A DNA stretch of 37,111 nt, taken from NCBI GenBank assembly GCA_029573495.1, contig JAKQEI010000143.1:1-37111 (forward strand), read 5' to 3'. The position numbers and the translations under genes are program-made. Below are positions 7,188 to 16,213 of the stretch, one piece after another. Each line of letters opens with the position of its first letter. The first letter of the stretch is position 1. The stretch is from Bacteroidota bacterium. Lineage in GTDB: Bacteria > Bacteroidota > Bacteroidia > Flavobacteriales_F > PHOS-HE28. The notes under the pieces were generated by a model. The model did no database searches and was not told the DNA's origin. It saw nothing but the letters and a program-made list of their open reading frames with translations.

Positions 7188-8290
7188 GTGTGCCGTCTTC
7201 CCTGGCACAGGACCACTGTTCCTCCGGATGGTGCGGGGAACAGCACGGCATCACCGTGCACCGCGAAGGAGCTGATGCCAGGTTCGCGTGATAGGTGATC
7301 GCGCTCACCATTCACGCGTATCCCCCGGAGTTCCCGGTTGATGTCCAGGTATACCACACGGTCCCCTGCCACCTGCCATTGCTCGGGCACCAGGTCCTCC
7401 ACTTCCAACGGACCTTCTTCACTCCAGAGCATCAAACGGCCCGCCCAGAGATAGAGCAGGACACGGTCCTTCACCCAGTACTGTGATGGCATGCTATCGG
7501 TGAGTTGAACGACATCGCCACCACGCCAGGCCTTCAACTTCAAGGTCCCATCCACAAAGGCCAGCAGTCCATCGCCGGCCTGTGCGCTCACCGGCTTCAG
7601 GCCGGAGAGGAGGACCTCCTGACCGTTCCTCCGCCCTTTGAACTCCTGGTGGGCATCATCCCAGAAGCCGATGATGTCCATCCCGTTCACCGCCATCCCG
7701 ACATCACAGCTATCCGCGAGGACTTCCACCTCACCCCGGAAGAAGCAGAACAAGGTGCGTTGCCCGCGATCATACCAGGTCACGGTGTTCGCGCTTTGCG
7801 TCCACTGCGGCCGATCGGTATCCTGCGTGACCGAGGCGAGCGGGATGCGACGACCCCTCCAGTACGCCGCCAGCTCGTGGTCGATGCTGTCCGTGAAGAC
7901 GATGAGCGAGTCGCTGACCCGATGGCGCTGTACACCGGTGGCCAGCAGGTGAGGTCGATCACCGCGGAGGACATACAGGCTGTCGCCCATGCGCCAGGCC
8001 ACTCGGTCACCGCTGGCTTGTAGCTCATCCGCGGGACGCTGCTGCACCACTTCCACGGCGCGCGCTTCCAGACCGAAGCGACAGAGCTGGCCGGCGTGGT
8101 CCGTGAAGAAGAGCCCATCGCGCTGCACATGCATCGTTGACGGAGGTCGCGCATCCACCTCCATGAAGCGCCCGTCATGGAAGAGCATGGTCCGGTCCAT
8201 CTCGGTGACGAAGGGCGCAAGGCATTGCGCCGCCAGGCCGACCGGTCCCGAGCCAGCAAGGATGAAAGCGATCAATTGAAGCGGCTTCAT
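7181..8290 (-). CDS. secreted, probably beta-propeller-like protein of unknown function
   Basis: The 369-residue product has a signal peptide (residues 1-21, ending 'GPVGLAAQ') and then repeats of beta-strand character with recurring turns. Examples are 'GDRVAWRMGDSLYVL', 'ANTVTWYDRG', 'GDGLLAFVDGTLKL', 'KDRVLLYLWAGRLML', 'GDRVVYLDINREL' and 'HGDAVLFPAPSG'. This pattern suggests a periplasmic beta-propeller. I cannot assign a named family. Its ATG overlaps the stop of the upstream cyclase gene (ATGA, 8287-8290), which strongly suggests one operon and translational coupling. A sensory or accessory role for that cyclase is possible, but is inference from context only. Confidence 0.83.
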   Translation of the reverse strand: MKPLQLIAFILAGSGPVGLAAQCLAPFVTEMDRTMLFHDGRFMEVDARPPSTMHVQRDGLFFTDHAGQLCRFGLEARAVEVVQQRPADELQASGDRVAWRMGDSLYVLRGDRPHLLATGVQRHRVSDSLIVFTDSIDHELAAYWRGRRIPLASVTQDTDRPQWTQSANTVTWYDRGQRTLFCFFRGEVEVLADSCDVGMAVNGMDIIGFWDDAHQEFKGRRNGQEVLLSGLKPVSAQAGDGLLAFVDGTLKLKAWRGGDVVQLTDSMPSQYWVKDRVLLYLWAGRLMLWSEEGPLEVEDLVPEQWQVAGDRVVYLDINRELRGIRVNGERDHLSREPGISSFAVHGDAVLFPAPSGGTVVLCQGRRHTY

Positions 8291-9327
8291 GCGCCCTTCT
8301 TGGATCGTCCGATCTCGTGCACGCGCACCTCGCGTTTGCGTCCCTTCACCGGCGCCACCATCTCCGGTCCGATGCTGAAGCGTTCGTGCGCATGCGGCAG
8401 CCGTCCGAGCATCTCGCTCGAGATCAGCATGTCCACCTTCATGTCCTTGGCCACGCCGAGCATGCGCGACACGCTGTTCATCACGTCGCCGCTCAATTCG
8501 ACCGAGCGTTTGGTGTGGCCGATCTGCGCGGAGATCACGCGCCCGCCATGCAGCGCCGCGCGGAAGGCGGGCACCACGCCGAACTCGCCCCGCAGGACCT
8601 CGGCGTGCTGCGCGATCCGTTCCTCGATGTCGAAGAAGAGATCGAGGCAGTTCTCGTACCGGACACCCACCTTCATCGGCCAGGTGAAGATCACCTCATC
8701 CCCCACATACTTGTGGATGTCGGCTTCATTGCGCAGGACCGCATCGGTCATGAGTGAATAGGTGGTGTTGATGAAGCGGAAGTAGCGCAGATCGCCCATG
8801 CGTTCGGCCAGGCCGGTGCTGCCGACCAGGTCGAGCGTGAGCACCACGCGTTCCTCGGCCACGGGCCTTTCGTAACGACCGAAGAGGAAGCCGAAGAAGA
8901 GGCGGCGCCCCATGAACTCCTCCACCTGCACCACCAGAAGTGCGATGGATGTGATGATGACCACGCGGAGCATGAGGGTGTAGAGCTGCCGCATGAGGAA
9001 GAGCTGCTGCACCTTCTGCGGCTGGTCGTAAGCGAACCAGTTGAAGGTGTCGCTGTTGAAGGCGAAGGTGAGCAGGATGAGCGCGATGGTGAGCAGGTTC
9101 ACCAGCAGCACCTTGCCGAGGAATTGCAGCGGGATGGCCAGCGCGCGGAAGCGCCGACCGAAGAAATATTCCTCCAGGATCCCCGTCCAGAGGCCCAGGA
9201 GCGCCCACGCGCCGAGCTGTGCATCGAGCGCACCTCCACTGTACAGAATGAAGGCACTGGCCACGGCCACGGTGACCAGGGTGTACTTGGCGAGCTTACG
9301 GAACTTGTATCGGGTGAGGGCGGTCAA
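8287..9327 (-). CDS. membrane-anchored class III nucleotidyl cyclase
   Basis: The 346-residue protein carries N-terminal membrane helices (about 14-31, 37-52, 66-90, 115-134) and a class III cyclase domain (about 160-335). The two metal Asp residues are D166 (LTLDLVGST) and D210 (YVGDE). The base-contact Lys206 (HKYVGD), ribose-binding Asn284 and transition-state Arg288 (MNSVSRM) are all present. The second base-contact position is Glu277, where Asp or Thr is usual. It is therefore a plausible active adenylate cyclase, although substrate cannot be fixed from sequence. The start is read as TTG 9325-9327, 8 nt after TACTTTCG (9336-9343). It forms an ATGA-coupled pair with the propeller-like gene and is paralogous to the cyclase at 6126-7187. 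Confidence 0.88.
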   Translation of the reverse strand: MTALTRYKFRKLAKYTLVTVAVASAFILYSGGALDAQLGAWALLGLWTGILEEYFFGRRFRALAIPLQFLGKVLLVNLLTIALILLTFAFNSDTFNWFAYDQPQKVQQLFLMRQLYTLMLRVVIITSIALLVVQVEEFMGRRLFFGFLFGRYERPVAEERVVLTLDLVGSTGLAERMGDLRYFRFINTTYSLMTDAVLRNEADIHKYVGDEVIFTWPMKVGVRYENCLDLFFDIEERIAQHAEVLRGEFGVVPAFRAALHGGRVISAQIGHTKRSVELSGDVMNSVSRMLGVAKDMKVDMLISSEMLGRLPHAHERFSIGPEMVAPVKGRKREVRVHEIGRSKKGA

Positions 9328-9335
9328 AAGGACCG

Positions 9336-9343
9336 CGAAAGTA
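9336..9343 (-). promoter_or_regulatory. -7-like element of the cyclase 2 operon
   Basis: TACTTTCG, 8 nt before the TTG start at 9327. Confidence 0.5.
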
Positions 9344-9366
9344 AGGTGGGGTCAATGGGAGCCATG

Positions 9367-10140
9367 CTACAACTTCATCACCCTGGTCGCTGCCATGCTT
9401 CGGTCCTCTCCCGTCACGACCAGGTGATACACCCCCGGCGCGAATGAAGATAGGTCGATGCGCAGGGAAGTGGAAGCGGCCTTCAACGTGAGGACCTCCT
9501 GCCCACTGGAAGCACGGATCCGCACCGTTCGACCATGCTCCATGCTCCCTGTGAAGGTCAGCTCCAATATGTCCTGCACCGGATTCTGGAAGTGCGGAAG
9601 ATCCACGGCGCGTTCCTGGATGGAGAGGAAGTTCGAACACCCTATCGTACCCACCGACCAGACGGCTAAGAAGTCGGGATACGGCATCGTGTACAAAGCG
9701 TTCATGCCACTTCCCGCGATCAGACCCAATACCATTCCGTTGATGATGCGCATCTCGGTGGTCAGTCCGAAATAATTCGGCCGCCGATAGTCACCCAGCA
9801 CATCCCATGTATTCTCGATCTCCGTGATCAACGGCATCACCACGATGATCGAATCCTCGACCCCGCCCAGACCGGAGGCTGCCATCGAAAAGATCCCATT
9901 GCAATCGAAATCAGTCCCATCCCATATCCGGATGGTGTCCCGGGCCTCATCCCCACGGAGGACATCGATCACCACCAGATCGATGCCATCCATGTCCACC
10001 CCGATGATCCGTCCGCTGATCACCGCGTCATCCGGACGGTCGTTCGTGGTCGTGCAGAAGGAAGTGGGTATCCAAGTACAACCCATCGTCCACGTCCTCA
10101 GGATGAAGGTTGTTACCAAGAGTATGAGTGTCCGGATCAT
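9367..10140 (-). CDS. secreted protein with T9SS type A sorting domain
   Basis: The 257-residue product has a short hydrophobic N-terminus (residues 1-20) that should act as a signal peptide. The middle (about 35-100: 'VISGRIIGVDMDGIDLVVID', 'IRIWDGTDFDCNG') may be a small beta domain. The last 75 residues follow the T9SS type A pattern: 'FQNPVQDILELTF', 'RTVRIRASSGQEVLTLKA', 'LRIDLSSFAPGVYHLVV' and the terminal 'ATRVMKL'. It should thus cross the outer membrane through type IX secretion and be anchored or released. TAGGTTCA (10145-10152) lies 4 nt before the ATG. The function of the mature part is unknown. The gene is separated by 39 bp from the cyclase start. Confidence 0.82.
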   Translation of the reverse strand: MIRTLILLVTTFILRTWTMGCTWIPTSFCTTTNDRPDDAVISGRIIGVDMDGIDLVVIDVLRGDEARDTIRIWDGTDFDCNGIFSMAASGLGGVEDSIIVVMPLITEIENTWDVLGDYRRPNYFGLTTEMRIINGMVLGLIAGSGMNALYTMPYPDFLAVWSVGTIGCSNFLSIQERAVDLPHFQNPVQDILELTFTGSMEHGRTVRIRASSGQEVLTLKAASTSLRIDLSSFAPGVYHLVVTGEDRSMAATRVMKL

Positions 10141-10291
10141 GCTATGAACCTAGTGGTGGTATGTGCGCACTGCTTCAACCTGCCTCTCGGTGATAAAGAC
10201 AGCGAACGAGGTCGGACCGCTGCCTGAACGGAAGACGATCGAAGATAGCCGGCATAGGTCCGGATGTTCCGTTCCACCCCACCTTTACCCC

Positions 10292-10939
10292 ATGTTCCGT
10301 CGCTTCCTCAGCCACCTCTGGCCCATGCTGCAGATGCGGGAAGCCGGCCATTTCGGCGAATTGACCGTACGCTGGGAAGCCGGCACCAAGGTGCTGAACA
10401 GCACGAACGGCAACCAGAGCTTCGGGGCGCTGCACCGCGTGTGGCAGGGGGTCTTCGACGAGCTGGACCTGCGGAACGATCCGCCGCGCGATGTGCTCCT
10501 GCTCGGTTTGGGCGGGGGAAGTGTCCCAACCATCCTCCGCGATGAACTGGGCATCAACGCCCCCATCACCGCCGTGGAACTCGACCCCGCCATGGTGCGC
10601 ATCGCCCGCAGCCACTTCGGGTTGGACCGCCATGCCGACCTGCACGTGATCACCGGCGATGCCACGATCCAGGTGCACGCCCTGCGCCCACGCTATGAGC
10701 TGGTGGTGGTGGACCTGTTCGATGACCTCGACCTGGCCCGCGGGGTGGATGCCCGGACCTTCGTGCATGGGCTCCGTGATCGCTGTGACGAGGGGGGCTT
10801 GGTCTGCTTCAACACCGTTTCGTACGACGAGACCAGCGACCGAAGGTGTGAGGCTGTGTTGGACCACGCCAAGGCCATCTTCCAGGAGGTCCATGAGTTC
10901 CGGCTGGAAGAGGTTAACCGGGTGTTCATTATGTCGTGA
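10292..10939 (+). CDS. spermidine-synthase-like SAM-dependent methyltransferase-fold protein
   Basis: The 215-residue cytoplasmic protein has the Rossmann core of the spermidine synthase/methyltransferase superfamily. Motif I is LLLGLGGGSVPTIL (69-82), an acidic strand end AVELDP follows at about 94-99, and then 'VITGDATI' and 'YELVVVDLFDD'. It lacks most of the N-terminal beta domain of true spermidine synthases. The polyamine-binding residues cannot be confirmed. Substrate is unknown, and annotation as spermidine synthase would overstate the evidence. ATG 10292 follows CACCTTTA (10279-10286) by 5 nt; the longer frame from 10163 has no supporting start signal. It stands alone, divergent from the T9SS gene at 10140. 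Confidence 0.83.
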   Translation: MFRRFLSHLWPMLQMREAGHFGELTVRWEAGTKVLNSTNGNQSFGALHRVWQGVFDELDLRNDPPRDVLLLGLGGGSVPTILRDELGINAPITAVELDPAMVRIARSHFGLDRHADLHVITGDATIQVHALRPRYELVVVDLFDDLDLARGVDARTFVHGLRDRCDEGGLVCFNTVSYDETSDRRCEAVLDHAKAIFQEVHEFRLEEVNRVFIMS

Positions 10940-11005
10940 GCAACGTTCACCGTTCGTCACACGTCCATAGGGTGTTTCGGCCCGAACTTTGGGCTGTGGG
11001 CCGCC

Positions 11006-14000
11006 GTGCCCCATGGACCGGTGAACATCCGCCCACATATCCTGATGATCAGCGGGTTGATCGGATCGGGTGCGCTCGTTGCGCAGCCCTGCTCCATCGA
11101 CCTGGGTCCTGACACCACCATCTGCCAGGGACAATCCGTCACCTTGACGGCGCCCCCGGGCTTCCCCGACTACCTCTGGAGCACCGGAGCCACCACCCCA
11201 TCGATCAGCGTGAGCCTGCCCGGGACCTATTGGGGTGAGGCAAGCTATCCCAGCCCGCAGCTCTTCCCGAACAGCAACTTCAATGCTGGGAACACCGGCT
11301 TCAGTACCGACTTCACCGCCACCACGGACCTGAGCAGTGATGGACGCTATTGGGTGGGCACGAACCCGAACAGCTACCATGGTCAGTTCTTCGGTACGGG
11401 TACCGGCAACTTCATGATCGTGAACTCGGGCTGGCCTTCCGCCCTCTGGAACGTGTACTGCCAGACCGTTCCGGTGTGCCCGGGCCAGACCTACACCCTG
11501 AGCTATCGCGCGCGCACCCTGTCCAACGCGACCCCGGCCCGCTTGCAATGGTGGATCGGCGGGGCACCGGTCGGTCCGGAGGTGACGCTCCCCGCCTTCA
11601 ACGCGGGATGGCAGACGATCACACAAGCCTGGACCTCGCCAGCCGTTGCCACGACCGCGACCCTTTGCCTCCGTGTGATGTCCGGTGAAGGTGTCGGTAA
11701 CGACTTCGGACTGGACGACATCACGATGCAGGGCACGATCCGCCTGCGCGACTTCGTGGACGTGAACGTGACGCCCCTTCCATTGGTGGACCTGGGACCG
11801 AACGCCACGATGTGCCAGGGACAGAACCTCGTGCTTGACGCCGCGGTACCGGGCGGGACCTACCTCTGGCAGGATGGTTCGACCCTGCCCGCTTACGTGG
11901 TCAGCGGCCCCGGTGTGTACCACGTGACCGTAACGGCGAACAGTTGTTCCGCTTCGGACCTCATCGCGGTGTATTACAACCCATTGCCAGTGGTGAACCT
12001 CGGTCCGGACCTCACCCTCTGCGATGGTGAGACACAACTCCTCAACGCGACGGTGCCGGGTGGTAGCTACACTTGGCAGGACGGAAGCAATGCGGGTTCC
12101 TTCAACGTATCCGCACCGGGGACCTATTCCGTGCAGGTGACTGTGAACAATTGTTCCGCCTCCGACGCGGTGGACGTGAACTACAACCCCGTGCCGACCG
12201 TTGATCTCGGTCCGGATATCACGGCCTGCGAAGGGGAAACGGTGACCCTCGACGCCACCACACCCGGCGCCACCTACCTCTGGTCCGATGGCTCGGGAGG
12301 AGCGACCCTCGATGTAACGTCCACCTCCAATGTGAGCGTTCAGGTCACGGTGAACGGCTGCACAGGAAGCGATGCAGCGAACGTGGACTTCGACCCACTG
12401 CCTGTGGTGGACCTCGGGCCGGACCAGACCGTTTGCCCGGGAACCTCCGTGCTGCTCGACGCCACCACGCCGGGTGCGACCTACCTCTGGCAGGACGGAA
12501 GCACGGCGGCCACCTTCGACGCCACGACACCTGGCAATTACTCGGTGGCCGTGTCGGTGAACGGTTGCACGAGCAGCGACTCCTTCGACCTGATGAACCA
12601 CACCCTGCAGGTGGTGGACCTCGGGCCTGACGTGACCATCTGTGCGGGAGGAAGCGTCACCATCGGTACGACCGTGCCCGGCGCGAGCTACCTGTGGAGC
12701 ACGGGTGCCACCACGAACACGATCGACGTGACGAGCGCCGGCATCTACGGCCTGGATGTCACCCTGAACGGATGTGTGGTGCATGACGATATCGAGGTCT
12801 TCGTGACGCCACTGCCGAGCTTCGACCTGGGAGCGGACTTGACGATCTGCCCGGGCACGATGACCACTCTGGACGCCACTGTTCCCGGAGCCACTTACCT
12901 CTGGAGCACGGGTGCCACCACCTCGACCATCGATGTGGGGCCAGGGAATTACTTCGTGACCGTGACCGCCAATGGCTGCAGCCAGAGCGATGCGATCACG
13001 ATCGGTGCATGGCCAGCACCCGCCGTCGACCTTGGTCCGGATGTCACCTTATGCCCCGGAACACCGTTGTCCTTGGACGCCACGCTCGCGGGCGCCAATT
13101 ACCTGTGGCAGGATGGATCAACCGGGCCCGGGCTCCTCGTGACCACCGATGGAACCTACAGCGTGACACGAACGGACGCGAACGGTTGTGTGAGTATCGA
13201 TGCCATCACCGTGACCTATGATACCCCCAGCCCGATCGATCTCGGTCCGGATGTGGTGCTGTGTCAAGGTGATGCGATCAACTTGGATGCGACGGTACCA
13301 GGTGCCACCTATGCCTGGAACACCGGAGCCACCAGCGCCACGCTATCCGTGTCCAGTGCTGGGCAATATTCCGTCGTCGTGACACAGGGATCCTGTTCGG
13401 TGAATGATGTGATCGATGTGCAGGTCGCGTCCCTGCCAGCGGTGTCATTGGGTCCGGATGTGAGCCTGTGCCCGGGCGAAACATTGGTCCTCGATGCCAG
13501 TGGACCGGGCCTGACCTACGCGTGGAGCACGGGTGCGTCAACGCCGACCATCACGGTGACTGCCACGGGGAATTATGATGTGACCGTTACGAACGCTGCG
13601 GGCTGCAGCGCCAGCGATGCGGTGGGGGTGACCTATGCCACACCGGATGCTGTCGACCTGGGTCCGGACATCACGCTGTGTGCAGGTGAGAGCGCCGTCT
13701 TGGATGCGACCCTGCCCGGTGCCAGCTATGTGTGGAACACAGGAGCCACGAGCGCGACACTTGCGGTCAATTCTTCTGGAACCTACAGCGTGACCGCGAC
13801 ACAAGGTTCGTGTACCTTGATGGATGCGATCGACGTCTCTGTGAACCCGATGCCTGCAGTAGACCTGGGAAGTGACGTGACCCTCTGCGCGGGTGAGGAC
13901 GTCGTATTGGATGCGACATGGCCTGGCGCGAGCTACGCCTGGAGCACCGGAGCGTCCACGCCCACGATCACGGCAAGCTCCACCGGCGCCTACGGTGTGG

Positions 14001-16213
14001 ACGTCAACTTGAACGGCTGTGTGGCCAGCGATGCGATCAACATCACGGTGCTCTCCGCAACGGCCGTGGACATCGGACCTGACGCCACGATCTGCGACGG
14101 CGAGCAGGTCATCCTCGATGCCACCACCCCCGGTGCCACCTACCTCTGGAGCACGGGCGCAAGTACACCAACGATCGACGTCACCACCACCGGCACATAC
14201 AGCGTCGAGGTCTTCGTCGGTCAGTGCAGCGTGACCGATCAGGCCACCATCACCGTGAACCCGATGCCTGCGGTAGATCTGGGACCCGACCAGGTGTTCT
14301 GTTCCGGGGAAACGAACACGGTCTTGGATGCGACCTGGCCTGGCGCCACCTATGCCTGGAGCACGGGTGCCACCACTCCCACCCTGGCGGTCGATGCGGA
14401 TGGCAGCTATGAAGTGGTGGTGACCTTGGGAAATTGCGCCGCCACCGACGACGTTACGGTCGCCTTCGGTTCCTTCACCTACTCCCTCGGCCCGGACCTT
14501 ACGCTATGCCCAGGCGATGAAGTCCTGCTTGGCGCCGACCTGCCTGCTGGCACAAGCACCTGGAATGGAACGACCGTTTCCCCTACACTCCTGGTCAACA
14601 CAGCCGGCACCCACACCTTGAGCTTCGTGACGACCAGCGGATGTGAGGTCCGGGACACGATCATGGTGAACGTCGTGGCGGTGGGCGCGCTCGATCTGGG
14701 ACCCGATGTCACCATGTGTGCGGGGGAGACCATGGATCTGGACGCCACCCTATCCGGCGCGAGCTACCTCTGGGAGGATGGAAGCACCTCTGCCATCCGG
14801 ACGATCACGAACAGCGGGACGTATTCAGTGCAAGCAACGGTGAATGGCTGTTCCGCCTCGGATGAGATCACGATCGCCTTCACTCCCCTACCCGGCGTGG
14901 ACCTTGGTCCGGATCTCGCGATCTGCCCTGGCGAGAGCATCACCTTCGATGTCGGTGTACCGAACGGCACATACAGCTGGACCAACGGTAGTGCGGCTTC
15001 CACCCTGAGCATGGACTCCCCAGGCACGGCCGGTGTTACGGTCACTGTGAACGGGTGCTCGGCCAGTGATGCGGTCAACGTGAGCTTCCTGGATGCACCC
15101 GTCGTCGACCTCGGTCCGGACACCACGCTCTGCGCAGGCGCCACGCTCACACTGAACGTTGATCAACCCGACACCGATTTCCTGTGGGATGATGGCAGCA
15201 CCTCGCCTGTTCGGGTCATCAGCGTAGCCGGCACCTATTGGGTCGATGCCTCGCGGAATTCATGCACCCAGCGGGACAGCATCGTTGTCGACATGTTCGA
15301 TCCGTCGCAGTTCAACCTCGGACCCGACCGCAGCATCTGCGCTGGTTCGAGTACCACGATCGGAACACCCGCGAACGGCGCATCATACACATGGAACACT
15401 GGCGCCACGACACCCACGATCACCGTGCTGGAGGAAGGCATCTACGAGGTCACCATCACCATAGCGGGCTGCGTTGCACAGGATGCCATCTCGATCACTG
15501 AGATCCACATCCCCACCCCTGACCTGGGCCCCGATCGCCAGGCCTGTGCCGGCGAGGTAGTCACACTGCGCGTACCCGGAAGTGATGTGAGTTGGAGCAC
15601 TGGAGCCCTCGGACCGGAGCTGAGCGTTCAGACCAGCGGGCTCTATACCGTGACCGTGGACAGCCTGGGTTGCACGGCCACGGATGCGGTGTATGTCTCC
15701 TTCGCACCGATGACGATGGATATCGAGCTCTCGGGCGATGCGCAGATCTGCACGGGTGCCTTCGGCCTGATCCAGGCCGCACCGATACCGGGTGCCACAT
15801 TCACCTGGAGCGACGGCACCGTTGGTGATCGGATTGTGGTGGATGCGCCCGGCACGTACACCGTCCGCGCTACCGGCATGTGCATCAGCGCCACGGCGAT
15901 GTGGGTGGTCGAAGCGGGTGATTGTGCCACCTACGTCCATGTCCCGAACGCCTTCACACCCAACAACGACGGCATCAACGACACCTTCCTACCTGTGGTG
16001 GACGGGCCGGTCGACATCTACCAGCTCGACATCTTCGACCGCTGGGGCGAGCGGATATTCACCACTACGGACCGCATGGAGGGTTGGGACGGATCCCATG
16101 AAGGGGTGCTGTCACAGGACGGCGTGTACGTGTGGAAACTCCATTACCGCGCACTCGGTGCGGAAGGCGTCCGGAACGAACAGTTCGTCGGGCACGTGAC
16201 CTTACTCCGCTGA
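11006..16213 (+). CDS. giant Ig-like-repeat surface protein with gliding-motility-type C-terminal (T9SS type B) domain
   Basis: This 1735-residue protein is probably a cell-surface adhesin. After a signal peptide (ending 'GSGALVAQ') comes one repeat, then an insert of about 170 residues (about 80-250) that looks like a carbohydrate-binding-type beta sandwich. A run of Ig-like repeats follows. I count 20 copies of the 'DLGPD' type plus one degenerate copy ('MDIELSGDAQICTG'), each about 69 residues: 'VDLGPDxTLCxGExVxLDAT', 'PGATYLWSTGATTPTI', 'GTYxVxVT', 'NGCSxSDAI'. Most repeats have one Cys after the DLGPD strand and one in the GC turn, which suggests a disulfide per repeat. The last 90 residues ('VPNAFTPNNDGINDTF', 'IFDRWGERIFTT', 'GWDGSHEG', 'DGVYVWKLHYRA') are the gliding-type CTD used for type IX secretion. 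The start is GTG 11006; GTG 11021 would give a cleaner signal peptide. The gene overlaps the convergent WG-repeat gene by 12 bp. Confidence 0.93.
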   Translation: MPHGPVNIRPHILMISGLIGSGALVAQPCSIDLGPDTTICQGQSVTLTAPPGFPDYLWSTGATTPSISVSLPGTYWGEASYPSPQLFPNSNFNAGNTGFSTDFTATTDLSSDGRYWVGTNPNSYHGQFFGTGTGNFMIVNSGWPSALWNVYCQTVPVCPGQTYTLSYRARTLSNATPARLQWWIGGAPVGPEVTLPAFNAGWQTITQAWTSPAVATTATLCLRVMSGEGVGNDFGLDDITMQGTIRLRDFVDVNVTPLPLVDLGPNATMCQGQNLVLDAAVPGGTYLWQDGSTLPAYVVSGPGVYHVTVTANSCSASDLIAVYYNPLPVVNLGPDLTLCDGETQLLNATVPGGSYTWQDGSNAGSFNVSAPGTYSVQVTVNNCSASDAVDVNYNPVPTVDLGPDITACEGETVTLDATTPGATYLWSDGSGGATLDVTSTSNVSVQVTVNGCTGSDAANVDFDPLPVVDLGPDQTVCPGTSVLLDATTPGATYLWQDGSTAATFDATTPGNYSVAVSVNGCTSSDSFDLMNHTLQVVDLGPDVTICAGGSVTIGTTVPGASYLWSTGATTNTIDVTSAGIYGLDVTLNGCVVHDDIEVFVTPLPSFDLGADLTICPGTMTTLDATVPGATYLWSTGATTSTIDVGPGNYFVTVTANGCSQSDAITIGAWPAPAVDLGPDVTLCPGTPLSLDATLAGANYLWQDGSTGPGLLVTTDGTYSVTRTDANGCVSIDAITVTYDTPSPIDLGPDVVLCQGDAINLDATVPGATYAWNTGATSATLSVSSAGQYSVVVTQGSCSVNDVIDVQVASLPAVSLGPDVSLCPGETLVLDASGPGLTYAWSTGASTPTITVTATGNYDVTVTNAAGCSASDAVGVTYATPDAVDLGPDITLCAGESAVLDATLPGASYVWNTGATSATLAVNSSGTYSVTATQGSCTLMDAIDVSVNPMPAVDLGSDVTLCAGEDVVLDATWPGASYAWSTGASTPTITASSTGAYGVDVNLNGCVASDAINITVLSATAVDIGPDATICDGEQVILDATTPGATYLWSTGASTPTIDVTTTGTYSVEVFVGQCSVTDQATITVNPMPAVDLGPDQVFCSGETNTVLDATWPGATYAWSTGATTPTLAVDADGSYEVVVTLGNCAATDDVTVAFGSFTYSLGPDLTLCPGDEVLLGADLPAGTSTWNGTTVSPTLLVNTAGTHTLSFVTTSGCEVRDTIMVNVVAVGALDLGPDVTMCAGETMDLDATLSGASYLWEDGSTSAIRTITNSGTYSVQATVNGCSASDEITIAFTPLPGVDLGPDLAICPGESITFDVGVPNGTYSWTNGSAASTLSMDSPGTAGVTVTVNGCSASDAVNVSFLDAPVVDLGPDTTLCAGATLTLNVDQPDTDFLWDDGSTSPVRVISVAGTYWVDASRNSCTQRDSIVVDMFDPSQFNLGPDRSICAGSSTTIGTPANGASYTWNTGATTPTITVLEEGIYEVTITIAGCVAQDAISITEIHIPTPDLGPDRQACAGEVVTLRVPGSDVSWSTGALGPELSVQTSGLYTVTVDSLGCTATDAVYVSFAPMTMDIELSGDAQICTGAFGLIQAAPIPGATFTWSDGTVGDRIVVDAPGTYTVRATGMCISATAMWVVEAGDCATYVHVPNAFTPNNDGINDTFLPVVDGPVDIYQLDIFDRWGERIFTTTDRMEGWDGSHEGVLSQDGVYVWKLHYRALGAEGVRNEQFVGHVTLLR

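Noticed and set aside
10292..10939. True spermidine synthase
   Set aside because: The N-terminal beta domain is mostly missing and no polyamine pathway gene is nearby.
10175..12784. 869-residue minus-strand open frame opposite the adhesin and methyltransferase genes
   Set aside because: It mirrors the repetitive GC-rich adhesin codons, is full of His/Arg/Gly/Val repeats with no domain, and crosses two clearly real plus-strand genes.
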